This document shows positions 19,831 to 31,199 of a stretch of DNA of 48,543 bases, piece by piece; the first letter of the stretch is position 1; each line of letters opens with the position of its first letter. The notes below the pieces were generated by a model. It was not told the DNA's origin, ran no database searches, and worked only from the letters and a program-made list of their open reading frames with translations. The translations under genes and the position numbers were made by a program. The stretch comes from Chara braunii (lineage: Eukaryota; Streptophyta; Charophyceae; Charales; Characeae). The stretch spans positions 1,217,503 to 1,266,045 of the forward strand of contig BFEA01000440.1 in the NCBI GenBank assembly GCA_003427395.1, read 5' to 3'.

Positions 19831-22510
19831 ACTCACATTATCTTGTTTCTCATGTAGTGATGATCTGTTTCATTCTTGGTTCCATACATGATTTCCTCAC
19901 ATGTGGTGATGATGTTCATTTCAATCTTGTTGCTTCCATGAGATCGTTGCATGTGTTTGAGCAAGTCTCACTCGCATGCATGACTCATCCCTCACATGAT
20001 GATGTTCATTGCAATCTTGTCGCTTCTATGAGTTCATTGCATGTGTTTGACCAAGTCTCACTCATATACATGACTCTTCCTCCATTTGGTGATGTTACGG
20101 TTCAGTCCCAGTTGACTTCATAGCTTCACATGTATGTTTCCTATAGTCACACTTGTGCATTTCATCTTTCTTCCACTTGGTGGTGTGCTGGTTCAATTCT
20201 AGTTACCTCCATAGTTTCTCATGTATGTTTGCTCTAGTCATACTTGTGCAGTTCATCTTTCTTCCACTTGGTGATGTGACAATTTAATTTTGGTTGCCTT
20301 CATAGCTTCACATGTACGTTTACTCTATTCACACTTGTGCAGTTCATTTTCTCCTACTTGGTAATGTGCCGGTTAAATCCTAGTTGCTTTCATAGCTTCA
20401 CATGTATGTTTACTCTAATCACACTTGTGAAGTTCATCTTTCTCCTACTTGGTGATGTGTCGGTTCAATCCTAGTTGCCTCCATGATTTCCTGGGTATGT
20501 TTGGTCTAGTCACATTTCTGTAGTTCACTCTTTCTTCACTTGGTGATATGCCGCTTCAATCCTAGTTGCTTACATAGCTTCACATGTATGTTTGCTCTAA
20601 TCACACTTGTGCTGTTTATTTTTCTTCCACTTCGTGATATGTCGGTTCAGTCCTAGTTACCTCCATGGTTTCACATGTATGTTTATTGTACTCACACATG
20701 TGCAATTCATCATTCGTTTATTTGGTGATGTGTGGGTTCAATCCTGGTTGCCTCCATAGCTTCACATGTGTGTTTGCTCTAGTCACACTTGTGCAGTTCA
20801 CTCTTTCTTCACTTGGTGATGTGCCGGTTCTATCCTAGTTGCTTCCATAGCCTCACCTGTATCTTTGCTTTAGTCACACTTGTGCAGTTCAATCTTTCTT
20901 CACTTGGTGATGTATCGGTTCTATCCTAGTTGCTTCTATAGCCTCACATGTATGTCTGCTCTCGTCACACTTGTGCAGTTCAACCTTTCTTCATATTGGT
21001 GATGTACCGGTTCAATCCTAGTTGCTTTCATAAGTTCACATGTATGTTTGCTCTAGTCACACTTGTGCAGTTCATCTTTCTCCTACTTGGTGATGTGCCG
21101 GTTCAATCCTAGTTGCCTCTATGGCTTCACATATATGTTTACTTTAGTCACACTTGTGCAGTTCATATTTCTTATATTTGGTGATGTGTCGGTTCAACCA
21201 TAGTTGCCTCCATACCTTCACATGTATGTTTGCTCCAGTCACACTTGTGCAGTTCCCTCTTTCTTCACTAGGTGATGTGTCAGTTATATCCTAGTCACTT
21301 TTATATCCTCACCTGTATGTTTGCTTCAGTCACACTCGTGCAGTTCAATCTAACTTCACTTGGTAATTTACCGGTTATATCCTAGTTGTTTCTATAGCCT
21401 AACATGTATGTCTGCTCTAGTCACAATTGTGCAGTTCAACCTTTCTTCACATTGGTGATAAGCTGGTTCAGTCGAAGTTGCTTCCACAACCTCACATGTG
21501 TGTATAGTATAGTCACACTTGTGAAATTCACTCTTTCGTCACTTGGTGGTGTGCTAGTTCTATCCTAGTTGCTTCCATAGGCAACCATGTATGTTTGCTC
21601 TTATATCACTTGTGCAGTTAAGTCTTTCTTCACTTGGTGATGTGCCAGTTATATCCTAATTGCTTCCATAACCTCACATGTACGTTTGCTCTAGTCTCAC
21701 TTGTGCAGTTCATTCTTTCTTCACTTGGTGATGTGCCGGTTCTATCCTAGTTGCTTCCGTAACCTCACACGTATGATTGCTCTAGTCTCACTTGTGCAGT
21801 TCACTATTTCCTCACTTGGTGATGTGCGGTTTTATCCTAGTTGCTTCCATAGCCGCACATGTACGTTTGTTGTAGTCCCACTTGTGCAGTTCACGTTTTC
21901 CTCACTTGGTGATGTGCCAATTCTATCATAGTTGCTTTCAGAGCCTCACATGTATATTTGCTCTAAGTCTCACTTATGCATTTCACTCTTTCTTCACGTG
22001 GTGACGTGTCGGTTGAATCCTAGTTGTTTCCATAGCCTTACACGTATGTTTGCTCTAGTCACAATTGTGCAGTTCACTCTTTCTTCACTCGGTGATGTGC
22101 CGGTTCAGTCCATGTTACCTCTATGGCTCTATAGTGTAGTTACACTTATGCACTTCACCTTTCTTCCACTTGGTGATGTGTCGGTTCAGTCCTCGTTGCT
22201 TTATAGCGTCACATGTATATTTGCTCTAATCACACTTGTGCAGTTCGATCTTTCTTCACTTGGTGATGTTCCGGTTCAGTCCTAGTTGCTTTCATAGCCT
22301 CACATGTATGTTTGCTCTAATCACACTTGTGCAGTCCAATCTTCCTTCACTTGGTAATGTGCCGGTTCAGTTCTTGTTGCTTCCATGACTATTTGTGCAT
22401 GTATAGTCTAGTCACACTTGTGTCGCTCGCTTTTTCTTCACTTGGTGATGTGCCTGTTTAATCCTAGTTGCTTCTATAGCTTTGCATGTATGATTGCCCT
22501 AGTCACACTT
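19830..22510. repeat. 91-bp satellite, about 29 copies
   Basis: Head-to-tail copies of a ~91-bp unit. Landmarks in order are TCACATGTATGTTTGCTCTA, GTCACACTTGTGCAGTTCA, CACTTGGTGATGTGCCGG and TTCAATCCTAGTTGCTTCCA. Copies near the left edge are the most diverged. The period (3n+1) shifts the reading frame with every unit, so the short plus-strand frames are not genes. The GGTTCAATCC phrase is close to a Pol III B box but one base short. Confidence 0.9.
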
Positions 22511-22534
22511 GTGTCTTGTTTAGAGTGAGAAAGG

Positions 22535-22884
22535 TTGCGTGCCATTTCTCTTTGTTTACAGGACTCTTCTTCAAGCTTGGTTGGATTGTCGCTCTCCTTC
22601 TCTAGGTACGTCTCGACCTCCAAATCAAGTTATTTATCATTTTCTGTTGCAACTCGTTGTCGCTCTTCCTCCTCCATAGCTGCCTGGATTTCCCAGGCAT
22701 ACGTCAACTGCCACAAGTGTTTCCCGCCTGTTCACTTGACGCCATCGAGAACATCCCCACGATGATTGAAAAGACTGTCGTCGGACCACCTTACACTCGA
22801 GAGTTTATGACGTTCCCCTTGCCAACCCGTTTGTTAGTTCGTGAGTTGGAAGTATCTTCATGGACCATGGCAGTAGATAGATAG
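22535..22884 (+). CDS. Unrecognised short open frames, doubtful
   Basis: Two overlapping open frames (22535-22765 and 22657-22884) lie between the satellite and a GA tract. The second encodes DAIENIPTMIEKTVVGPPY and ends in VRELEVSSWTMAVDR. The composition is less repetitive than the surroundings and could be an exon fragment or transposon remnant. No motif, splice context or homologue can be named. Confidence 0.2.

Positions 22885-22888
<4 letters not shown>

Positions 22889-22960
<72 letters not shown>
22889..22960. repeat. (GA)n microsatellite
   Basis: A pure GA tract of about 72 bases. The downstream 22961-23290 is AT-rich sequence with no visible feature except a short direct repeat of GTTGAC phrases around 23155-23240. 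Confidence 0.95.
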
Positions 22961-22964
<4 letters not shown>

Positions 22965-23295
22965 GTTGAAGATGGTTCTGGTCAAAAAAATGACAAGGGA
23001 GTAAATGAAGTAGCAGCAGATGTCATCTCAGCACATCATCAATGATTTCATGCCAGGCATTTACTATTTATTTATAGGTGAATAAAGACACACCTTAAGT
23101 GGACAAAAGAGGGGAAAACTATGAAAAATTAGGATAACAAGCAAAAAAATGTGATGTTGACCCGGCCCTATATTGACGTTATAGGAAGTTGACATGATCC
23201 TGGACCCGGGCCGATACCCATGTTGACGTGAGTGTCAACCTGGGCCTGTTCTTGTGTTTACTGGACCCTGTGCTAGGACCTCAGACAAGGCGTTA

Positions 23296-23300
23296 AAGAA

Positions 23301-23338
<38 letters not shown>

Positions 23339-23620
23339 GGCAGACAAGCAGAAAGAAAGATAGAGAGACATGCAGGCAGTCAGACAAATAGCAGGCCAGC
23401 AGGTAGACAGACAAACAACAGGTAAGCAAGCAGGCAGGCACACATGCACACACAGATGTAGGTTGGTAGGTTGTCTGGCATGCACACACAGACAGGTAGG
23501 TAGGGAGACAAGCAGGCAGGCACATAGGGAGACAGGCAGGCAGACAAACTGTTTGTGTATCTGGTTGTTTGTCTGTGTGTCGGTCAGTTTGTCTGTATGT
23601 TTGTCTGCCTGTGTGTCCGA
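23296..23620. repeat. (AAT)n followed by a degenerate CAGA/GGCA tetranucleotide tract with an inverted half
   Basis: AAT repeats (about 23298-23330) run into a long tract of CAGA, GGCA and TAGG words (23338-23550). Near 23550 the tract switches to complementary TGTC/TGTT words (to about 23615). The two halves can pair into a long imperfect hairpin, for example GGCAGACAAAC with GTTTGTCTGCC. Confidence 0.8.
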
Positions 23621-23724
23621 CAGATGGTTAATGGAGGCTATATATTTCATCGAATCTATATCGAAAACAATCTTATATATGGTACATCGAAGGTAAACTC
23701 TTCAATTTCATAAAAATATACTTC

Positions 23725-25545
23725 GGTGTTTAACTTAGTCGATTTTTTACCATGTAGTACATCATATCCCGAAGTGCTTTCAGTGTTTCAGTACCGAAAA
23801 CGCACTTCGGGATTTTTATGTTTAACTTAGTCGACATCATATCCCGAAGTGTTTTCGGTGTTTTGGTACAGAAAATACACTTCGGGATTTCAGTGTTTAA
23901 CTTAGTCGATTTTCTACCATCTAGTAGATCATATCCTGAAGTGTTTTCGGTGTTTCGGTACCGAAAACGCACAACGGAATTTCGGTGTTTAATACACCAT
24001 ATCCCGAAGTACTTTCGGTATTTCGGTACCGAAAATGCAATTCGGGATTTCAGTGTTTAATTTGGTCGATTTTCTACCATCTACAACATCATATCCCGAA
24101 GTGATTTCGGTGTTTCGGTACCGAAAATGCACTTCGGGACTTCGGTGTTTACTTACTAGATTTTCAACCATCTAGTACATCATATCCTGGAGTGCTTTCG
24201 GTGTTTCGGTACCGAAAATGCACTTCGGGATTTCAGTGTTAATCGATTTTTTACCATCTAGTAGATCATATCCCTCAGTGTTTTCGGTGTTTCGGTACCG
24301 AAAATATATTTCGGGATTTCGATATTTAATACATCATATCCTGAAGTGCTTTCGATGTTTCGGTACCAAAAACGCACTTCATAATTTTGATATTTAACTT
24401 AGTCGATTTTCTACCATTTAGTATATCATATCCCGAAGTGTTTTCGATGTTTCGGTACCGAAAACGCACTTCGGGATTTCGGCGTTTGACTTTGTCGATT
24501 TTCTACCATATATCCTGAAGTGTTTTCGGTGTTTAACTTTGTCGATTTTTTATCATTTAGTAGATCATATCCCGATGTGCTTTCGGTGTTTCAGTACCGA
24601 AAATGCACTTCGGGATTTCGGTGTTTAATATATCATGTCCTGAAATGCTTTCGGTATTTCGGTACCAAAAGCGCACTTCGGGAGTTCGATGTTTAACTTA
24701 GTTGTTTTTTTACCATCTGGTATATCATATTCCGAAGTGCTTTCGGTGTTTCGGTACTGAAAATACACTTCGGTATTTCAGTGTTTGACTTTGTGGATTT
24801 TGTACCATCTAGTATATCATATCACGAAGTGCTTTCAGTGTTTCAGTACCGAAAACGCACTTCGGGATTTCAATGTTTAACTTAGTTGTTTTTTTACCAT
24901 CTAGTATATTATATCCCAAAGTGCTTTCGGTATTTCCGTACCGAAAACGCACTTCGGGATTTTAGTGTTTAATGCATCATATCCCGAAGTGCATTCGGAA
25001 TTTCGGTACCGAAAACGTTTCGGGATTTCGGTGTTTAATATATCATGTCCTGAAATGCTTTCGGTATTTCGGTACCAAAAACGCACTTTGGGAGTTCGAT
25101 GTATAACTTAGTTGTTTTTTTACTATCTGGTATATCATATTCCGAAGTGCTTTCGGTGTTTCGGTACTGAAAATACACTTCGATATTTCGGTGTTTAACT
25201 TTGTGGATTTTGTACCATCTAGTATATAATATCACGAAGTGCTTTTAGTGTTTCAGTACCGAAAACGCACTTCGGGATTTCAATGTTTAACTTAGTTGTT
25301 TTTTTACCATCTAGTATATCATATCCCAAAGTGCTTTCGGTATTTCCGTACCGAAAACGCACTTCGGGATCTTAGTGTTTAATGCATTATATCCCGAAGT
25401 GCTTTCGGAATTTCGGTACCGAAAACGCACTTCGGGAGTTTGGTGTTTAATACATCATATCCCGAAGTGTTTTCGGTGTTTAATACAGCATATCCGAAAG
25501 TGTTTTCGGTGTTTCAATACCGAAAATACACTTCGGGTCAGTTTG
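23725..25545. repeat. Palindromic satellite, about 21 units
   Basis: Each unit contains CCCGAAGTGC, then TTTCGGTGTTTCGGTACCGAAAA, then GCACTTCGGG, so the ends pair and the middle contains the palindrome TTTCGGTACCGAAA. Units are ~65-100 bp, some joined by a spacer GTGTTTAACTTAGTCGATTT with TACCATCTAGTA.ATCATAT. A longer higher-order repeat is visible: about 24640-24990 is nearly repeated at about 25045-25400. Short open frames on both strands follow the repeat and are not genes. Confidence 0.9.
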
Positions 25546-25637
25546 GGGGCTATAGTCTTGGCCTCAAAGGTTAAGAGGGCGGGCCGGGGCGGGTGGGCAG
25601 GTGGGGGTTGGTGCGGTCTAAAGTGTGGTCGGGGGTA

Positions 25638-25639
<2 letters not shown>

Positions 25640-25694
<55 letters not shown>

Positions 25695-25790
25695 NNNNNN
25701 NNNNNNNNNNNNNNNNNNNNNNNNNNNNNNNNNNNNNNNNNNNNNNNNNNNNNNNNNNNNNNNNNNNNNNNNNNNNNNNNNNNNNNNNNN

Positions 25791-25852
<62 letters not shown>
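25640..25852. repeat. (GT)n - N gap - (GA)n microsatellite
   Basis: GT tract 25640-25694, 96 Ns (25695-25790), then GA tract 25791-25852. The gap hides the GT-to-GA transition. Confidence 0.95.
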
Positions 25853-25856
<4 letters not shown>

Positions 25857-26040
25857 GCCCTTGACGATGAGGTCCTTGTCTTCCTCCTTCGCAGTACGAT
25901 CTTCCACCTTCTTCTCTGCACCATCCTCCGCAGCCTTGTGATTGTCGTCCTCCTCCACTTCCACGTCAACGTTTTTGTCTTTCATATGGAGGAAAAACGA
26001 TAATGGGGAGAAGGAGGCGGAGAACGAGGACAATGGGGAG
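25853..26040 (-). CDS. Acidic open frame fragment, doubtful
   Basis: The minus strand reads MKDKNVDVEVEEDDNHKAAE and continues with Lys/Glu/Asp-rich sequence into the GA tract, where the frame becomes Ser-Leu repeats. The composition could be a low-complexity exon end or simply purine-rich DNA. No stop lies before the gap. No family recognised. Confidence 0.15.
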
Positions 26041-26151
26041 GAAGAGCAGGAAGACGACGTGATAATTGGGGAAAGGAGGAGTAAGAAGACAGGGATGTGG
26101 TGGACAAAACAATTTTTTTTATCTTTTAATTTTTACTATTCATGCGTTCGG

Positions 26152-26153
<2 letters not shown>

Positions 26154-26200
<47 letters not shown>
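26154..26200. repeat. (GA)n microsatellite
   Basis: Pure GA tract. The AT-rich sequence to 26340 shows nothing else. Confidence 0.9.
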
Positions 26201-26202
<2 letters not shown>

Positions 26203-26344
26203 ATTTTCCAAAAGGCAAGAGACAAAACATCCTTGAGCAACTTTAAAAGTGACATTAGATAACATAATATACAGTGCATGAGTTAATATTCACACAAAAA
26301 TTTCTTCATATAGAAATGATGGTTTCTGACCCGGCTTAAGAAAT

Positions 26345-26428
26345 ACAACAAAAATGTAATCGTTTTGTCATCATGAGACCACCTATACTACAATTGTACT
26401 TACTGACCATGAAGTTACGAACAACCGC

Positions 26429-26491
<63 letters not shown>

Positions 26492-26588
26492 TGTATATAT
26501 ATAGACAACAAAAATGTAATAGTTTTGTGATTCTGTGATCATCTATGCTACAATTGAACTGAGTGACTATGAAGTTATGAACAATCGC

Positions 26589-26656
<68 letters not shown>

Positions 26657-26660
26657 TCCT
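26345..26660. repeat. ~160-bp tandem duplication, each copy ending in (CT)n
   Basis: The stretch ACAACAAAAATGTAATCGTT..ATGAAGTTACGAACAACCGCG (26346-26430) with its CT tract is repeated at 26507-26588 with its own CT tract (to about 26655). The copies differ at about 15 of 85 positions, so the duplication is not recent. Confidence 0.8.
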
Positions 26661-26825
26661 CCTGAGACTCAACTTGATTTCCTGTGCAAGTTCTATGACA
26701 ATCGAAAAAAGGTCACGGAGGTCGTAGTATTTCATCTCTGGTAGTTAACCACAGTCGTGCATTGCAAATCATCCACGCGCCGAGAAATTCTCAATAATTC
26801 TCTATTAATAGTGAATCAGTCATAG

Positions 26826-27263
26826 TTGTCATGCATACAGATAACAAGAGCAAGCAAAAACAAGAAACGCATATTAGTTGGTAAAAATATGAAAAACAAA
26901 AGTGGCACACACAAAGTTATATTCCCTCACGAACAACTCCACCTCTTTCACTTCAAATTTTTAGTTTTTCATTGCAACATTGTGTTACGTTATCCTGTCT
27001 CATCACTCCCGTTTTCCTATAACTGTATCCGTGTATGTCTATTGCTGGCTTTTGGGCTCTCTGCTCATGCATCTGCCTTCTGGACTCTCTACTTATGCGT
27101 CTGCCTTCTCGGCTCTCTGCCCGTGCTCTGCCTTCTTGGCTCTCTGCCCGTGCACAACAGCGGCAGAGATGGTGGCTTTGTTGCAGTAAAGTCTTGTCGG
27201 AGTGAGGTAAAGCGGATTGATGGGAGGTTTCTGAGTCATTTTCTGAATTTTGTCTGTTTCTGA
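26826..27263 (+). CDS. Unrecognised open frame over a 30-bp minisatellite, doubtful
   Basis: A 145-codon frame runs from ATG to TGA. Its middle (27050-27155) is four degenerate copies of a ~30-bp unit containing GCTCTCTGCCCGTGC and CTGCCTTCT. The N-terminal part is Lys-rich and the rest hydrophobic, without a recognisable domain. The reverse strand is also open over the same interval. I think a chance frame is more likely than a gene. Confidence 0.15.
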   Translation: MSCIQITRASKNKKRILVGKNMKNKSGTHKVIFPHEQLHLFHFKFLVFHCNIVLRYPVSSLPFSYNCIRVCLLLAFGLSAHASAFWTLYLCVCLLGSLPVLCLLGSLPVHNSGRDGGFVAVKSCRSEVKRIDGRFLSHFLNFVCF

Positions 27264-27396
27264 ATTTCATCGTAGTAATTCTCTAAGTAGCTCACACCGG
27301 ATCAATTCCTCGTCCATAATATCGCGAACCAAAAATATCTGGCCTGAGTAAGGTTCTGTCGTCCGCTAGGCATCTGCACACCGGAAGAGTCGTCTA

Positions 27397-27985
27397 TTAG
27401 AAAAGACGTTCCCAGATTTCACAAGCCTCGTCATCGAATGCGGTGACATCAAAACGTTCCGAGCGAACGATATTGAATCTATTTGCCCGCACTCGCCTCA
27501 CGTGATGACGGAGGTTGAGCGGACATTGATGATCGTTCAGCCATAATAAAATACACAGAAATAATCTTTTAATCTCATGAAAGTTTTCTCTTACAAAATT
27601 TGCTTCATGAGTCACAACGAGATTCATGTCTCCGTAATCTCGGGATGGATTAGGAGGCGCAAATTCATACGGTACGACATGTTGTTCATGCTCTGTTAAG
27701 AAAATATATTCCCATGGTGGGTTCCTCACACTCCCATCTCAAAACCGCGTCTCATCATGTTCCAAAAAACGTTCATGTCGATTGTACACCAATCTCCCTT
27801 TCCGTATCATACCGGCGCGAGATCTTGTCGGCACTGCTAACCAATCTGTAGCCTCCTCTCACGTACTGAACAATCGAAAGATTACTGCTCCTGCGGACAT
27901 ATAGGAGACAAAGTAGTAACTTTTTCAATGCGAGTTTAAATATACCAATTTTTACTCCCTTCCTGGGTCGTGAGACTTGTGTCAC
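27397..27985 (-). pseudogene. Broken gene for an unrecognised protein
   Basis: Reading leftwards, frame 1 (27985-27773) encodes a stretch with LVSSADKISRRYDT. The frame shifts near 27790 into another that reads RLVYNRHERFLEHDETRF, meets an in-frame TGA (27736-27738) and continues as DGSVRNPPWEYIFLTEHEQH to the stop at 27397. The amino-acid composition (many Arg, Trp, Tyr, His and acidic residues, no repeats) is that of a real globular protein. I do not recognise the family. It stands alone, with no operon-like or intron context visible. Confidence 0.4.
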
Positions 27986-27989
27986 GGTC

Positions 27990-29416
27990 CTTCCACGAAA
28001 GTAGTGCCTACTTGCACCTCTTTTGACACTAAGTGAAACATGATATGGGTTTCTTTTGACTCAAGTTCTCCATACGCTGGTGGCTCCTAAAGCGGCCAAC
28101 TAAAGAGGGTACCTAAGGCAACCTCCCCTTTACTTGAAAGTATGAGAAAGTGACTATTCTTAGTTACAAGACACCCTATCCTCTAGGAAGTGGTCTGGAA
28201 TACCCCTCCTCCTTGCCCGAACATAATGTTCAGGTCTCAGAAGTCGGGCTGGCTCCACCGGGATACAACATAGTATTCCCTTGATGATACTGTCCACTCC
28301 GGGTCGATAACAAGGTCGGCTCCTAAAGCAACAAACCCCCGCCCCATATGCCTCCTAGAGAGAAGAAGCCTCGGTTAAAAAAGAAAAAACTATTTTGGAC
28401 GGGTACCGTGGGGAAGGATCATTCGGGATAGAACGAGAGAATCCTAGGAAAAATACTGAAGTATTTTTTTATCTTCATCTTTTCTTCCCACGAATTTCAT
28501 TTCTCCGACATCCGTCAATTCACCTTCTCACTATATTCTTCTTTTTGCATGCATTTAGGAAAAAGCTGGAAAAAGGTGAGCATCCCCATCATTCCCTGCA
28601 GCAATACAATGCCGATCCCTTCTCACACGCATCCATTTACCCGCCTGCACAACCAAGCAAAAACAACAACGCGAGACCGTCCATACCCCAACCAAAGTCA
28701 GCCCTCTCCCACATGCATGACATCACACACCTTACTCTACCTTTTCCCTGAATCCAAGCAAGGTCATGCCAAGTGTGGGTTCACACAGGTGTGTAAGGGA
28801 AACTGAGTCACATCTGACCTTGAGTGAAGTTGAACGGCTCACTCAAGAAAGCCAAACAATTTATCAAAAAGTCAGTCGCACAACTTCAGTTGTGGATGTT
28901 TACAAAACAATTATTAACTTCCTCCTTCAAACGTCACTATTGACACAGGCGCCGATTACTATGACTGAAGCGAGCTCGCCGTTGAGGAGAGCGCTCCCAC
29001 TCTCAAGTCCCACTACAGTTTCAGCAACACCCCTCCCACCAAGAACAACATCAATTCAATCTCCAATCCAATCCTCCACCAATTACCAAGTCTGATCACC
29101 ACACGTCTGCAACAACACTTATTTCAGTCTCACTCCCCACTCACTTGGTCCCAGAATGCCCCCACACCATCGCCGCATTACCAGGTGGTCCCAAACTCAA
29201 CCCTGCTTGCACTGTGCGCCGCAAAAAAAAAAGGGTGACCTAGAAAAAAAAAATGCCCTTAGATGAGAAGATCGACACAACAAAGTCGTCAACAAGGTGA
29301 TCGACACCATTTCCCTTGTGACGATCGCCTGCCACATTACTCCCATTCACCCCAAACAACCTGACAGCGTCTCAATGCCACCGTCACTCACCTCGAATGT
29401 CACCACGTCATAGCGG
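27990..29416. other. No supported gene; left flank of the giant retrotransposon
   Basis: Open frames of about 60-120 codons (28395-28751, 28549-28806, 28766-29095) overlap in different frames and show only low-complexity Ser/Pro/Thr content. The five bases before the LTR are AGCGG. The matching target duplication would lie beyond the right edge of the window. Confidence 0.4.
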
Positions 29417-29562
29417 TGTCGGACGCATCGGTCCTGCACCGCACCAGGGCAGCGCGGGACCCTCCCGGCCGCGTCACGCAGGAGTTGGTTTAAATCCTTC
29501 GTCACAGATAATACATATGGAGCTTCCTTAAGTCGCTCCGGCCGAGTGCGCCAGCCATACCT

Positions 29563-29599
29563 CTCGCGAGCCCCTACGACAGGATAGGGCCTACGCGAG
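29563..29599. other. Conserved nested hairpin near the U5 end of LTR B
   Basis: Same fold and stem bases as 7812-7848 and 47545-47581: outer CTCGCG/CGCGAG, inner GCCCCTA/TAGGGC. Confidence 0.6.
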
Positions 29600-30172
29600 G
29601 CACGACTTACCTACACCTTACGGGAGCTGTCACCTCCCTTCAGTGGGCGTATCCCCGTCGAGCTACCAGTCCACAGTACGAAAGCTAATCAGTTGCAATC
29701 GCAGAGGTGGACCAGCTGAGGGCGTTTCTCGTTCGCTATAGCATAGGGGGTACGCGCGGTAATACGCCTCTGTCGGACCCGTACGCGGACCGACATCTTG
29801 GGGGGCTGAAGTCCCAAGCGCGGCCTGTCATCAGTCGACTAGGACGCATCCCACACACCACGCGCACACCACTTTATGAACACAAAAACATAAAATATGC
29901 ACACGCACACGTACGAAACGACACGACATAAACAACGCGACAACGCTCCTAGCCCCTCGGTAGCCGTCCCATAACTTTCCGACGCGAAATCGAATAGGCG
30001 TTGCGCGCGAGACTTAGGATAAAACCGCGCGGACGCAGGGCCTACTCATATCGACTCGCAATGCAAACGTACGCAAGCAGTCGCAATGATGGCGTAATAT
30101 GTAGTGCCCAAAATCAAGCGGTCCCTCGTGGATCCAAGTACCACTTATGACACTCAAGTGTCAGACTCGAAG

Positions 30173-30318
30173 TGTCGTGAGGGCCTAACCCTTCACGACA
30201 TTGCACGGCTGAAGGAATAACCGTGCAGCCGCCGCGACCTCTCCGACTCTCGACCTGAGTGTCTCGGTAGGGAATTAAATAGGCTCTGCGCGAGGGAAAA
30301 CCCCTCCCCTGCAGAGCC
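30173..30318. other. Run of three strong hairpins in LTR B
   Basis: TGTCGTGA/TCACGACA with an inner GGG/CCC (30173-30200), TGCACGG/CCGTGCA (30202-30227) and GGCTCTGC/GCAGAGCC with an inner GAGGG/CCCTC (30282-30318). In LTR C the third is unchanged (48265-48301). The first two keep pairing except for one changed base each. Confidence 0.6.
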
Positions 30319-30907
30319 TAGGGCTTGGGGTGTCCTGGACAAGGACCTCGAATCCTAGCCCAGGACCAAACGTCCGACTAAGAAAAATCATCAAAAAGCA
30401 AGAACAAAAATAGAACGAGAGGCCTCATCCTCAGCTTCTGAGTAGGATTTTAGTATGGGGACTCTTCAACCCTATGCAAACATTCATCCCAAGTACCCAT
30501 GTATACATATATAAGGGTTAAGTATGTGACGATCACTTCTCACGTTCTCACTTGGGTCTCTCACAATAATACGTATATGTGTGATCGTAGGCAACCAAAT
30601 CCAGAATCTGATTCACAGCACATACCTGCCATCTCATCAACAAACCAAATCAATAGCCCACACACTACACGGAGTCAACCCCAACCACCTTCGACACTCA
30701 TACCCCTCGCTTTAGCCATGCAAGCCCCGAAACCTCTTCTCCAACCAACCTTAATTAAATACTTAGTACCTTTGTTAAATGGCCATTCAATAAAAGTCCG
30801 GGTGATACCTTAATAAAACAATAAAATTCACCAGGGCCAAAGCCTTTTAGGTTGAGTGTGGAGGGAGAGTTGAAATTGAGTCGTAGACCGACGAGTCGGC
30901 AACCGAC

Positions 30908-30926
30908 CTGTTATCAGTGATAACAG
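30908..30926. promoter_or_regulatory. Conserved 19-bp palindrome in LTR B
   Basis: Identical to 9181-9199 of LTR A (CTGTTATCA-G-TGATAACAG), directly preceded by CCGACGAGTCGG, itself a 5-bp hairpin. Confidence 0.5.
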
Positions 30927-31199
30927 AAAGTGTTCCTCAAGGGATCAAGCTGGATCTAGTCTTGAACTTGGATCAAATAATCAAAAGGACCTGTAACACA
31001 CGACAAACCAATCCCCAAGCTAAGATCATAAGTGTATGGAGAATATAACTCCATAATACATCCTCATTCAAAATCTCCCTATAAGCTAAACTTAAGTCTA
31101 CTTTTAAGCCAGTGCTTGAGCTAAAGATAGACCAACTACGGAATCTCCTCTATTCTGGGCGGGTCGCCGGAATCACCACCTGTAAAAATATAATCTATT

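Noticed and set aside
19830-22510. CRISPR-like appearance of regularly spaced repeats
   Set aside because: The repeat occupies the whole ~91-bp unit, with no unique spacers and no associated genes; it is an ordinary satellite.
23725-25545. Minus-strand frames with recurring YRNTE/PKCVFGTE peptides
   Set aside because: They are translations of the palindromic satellite, changing frame and broken by stops.
25455-26033. Overlapping frames on both strands across the GT/N/GA tract
   Set aside because: All are open only because of simple repeats and Ns.
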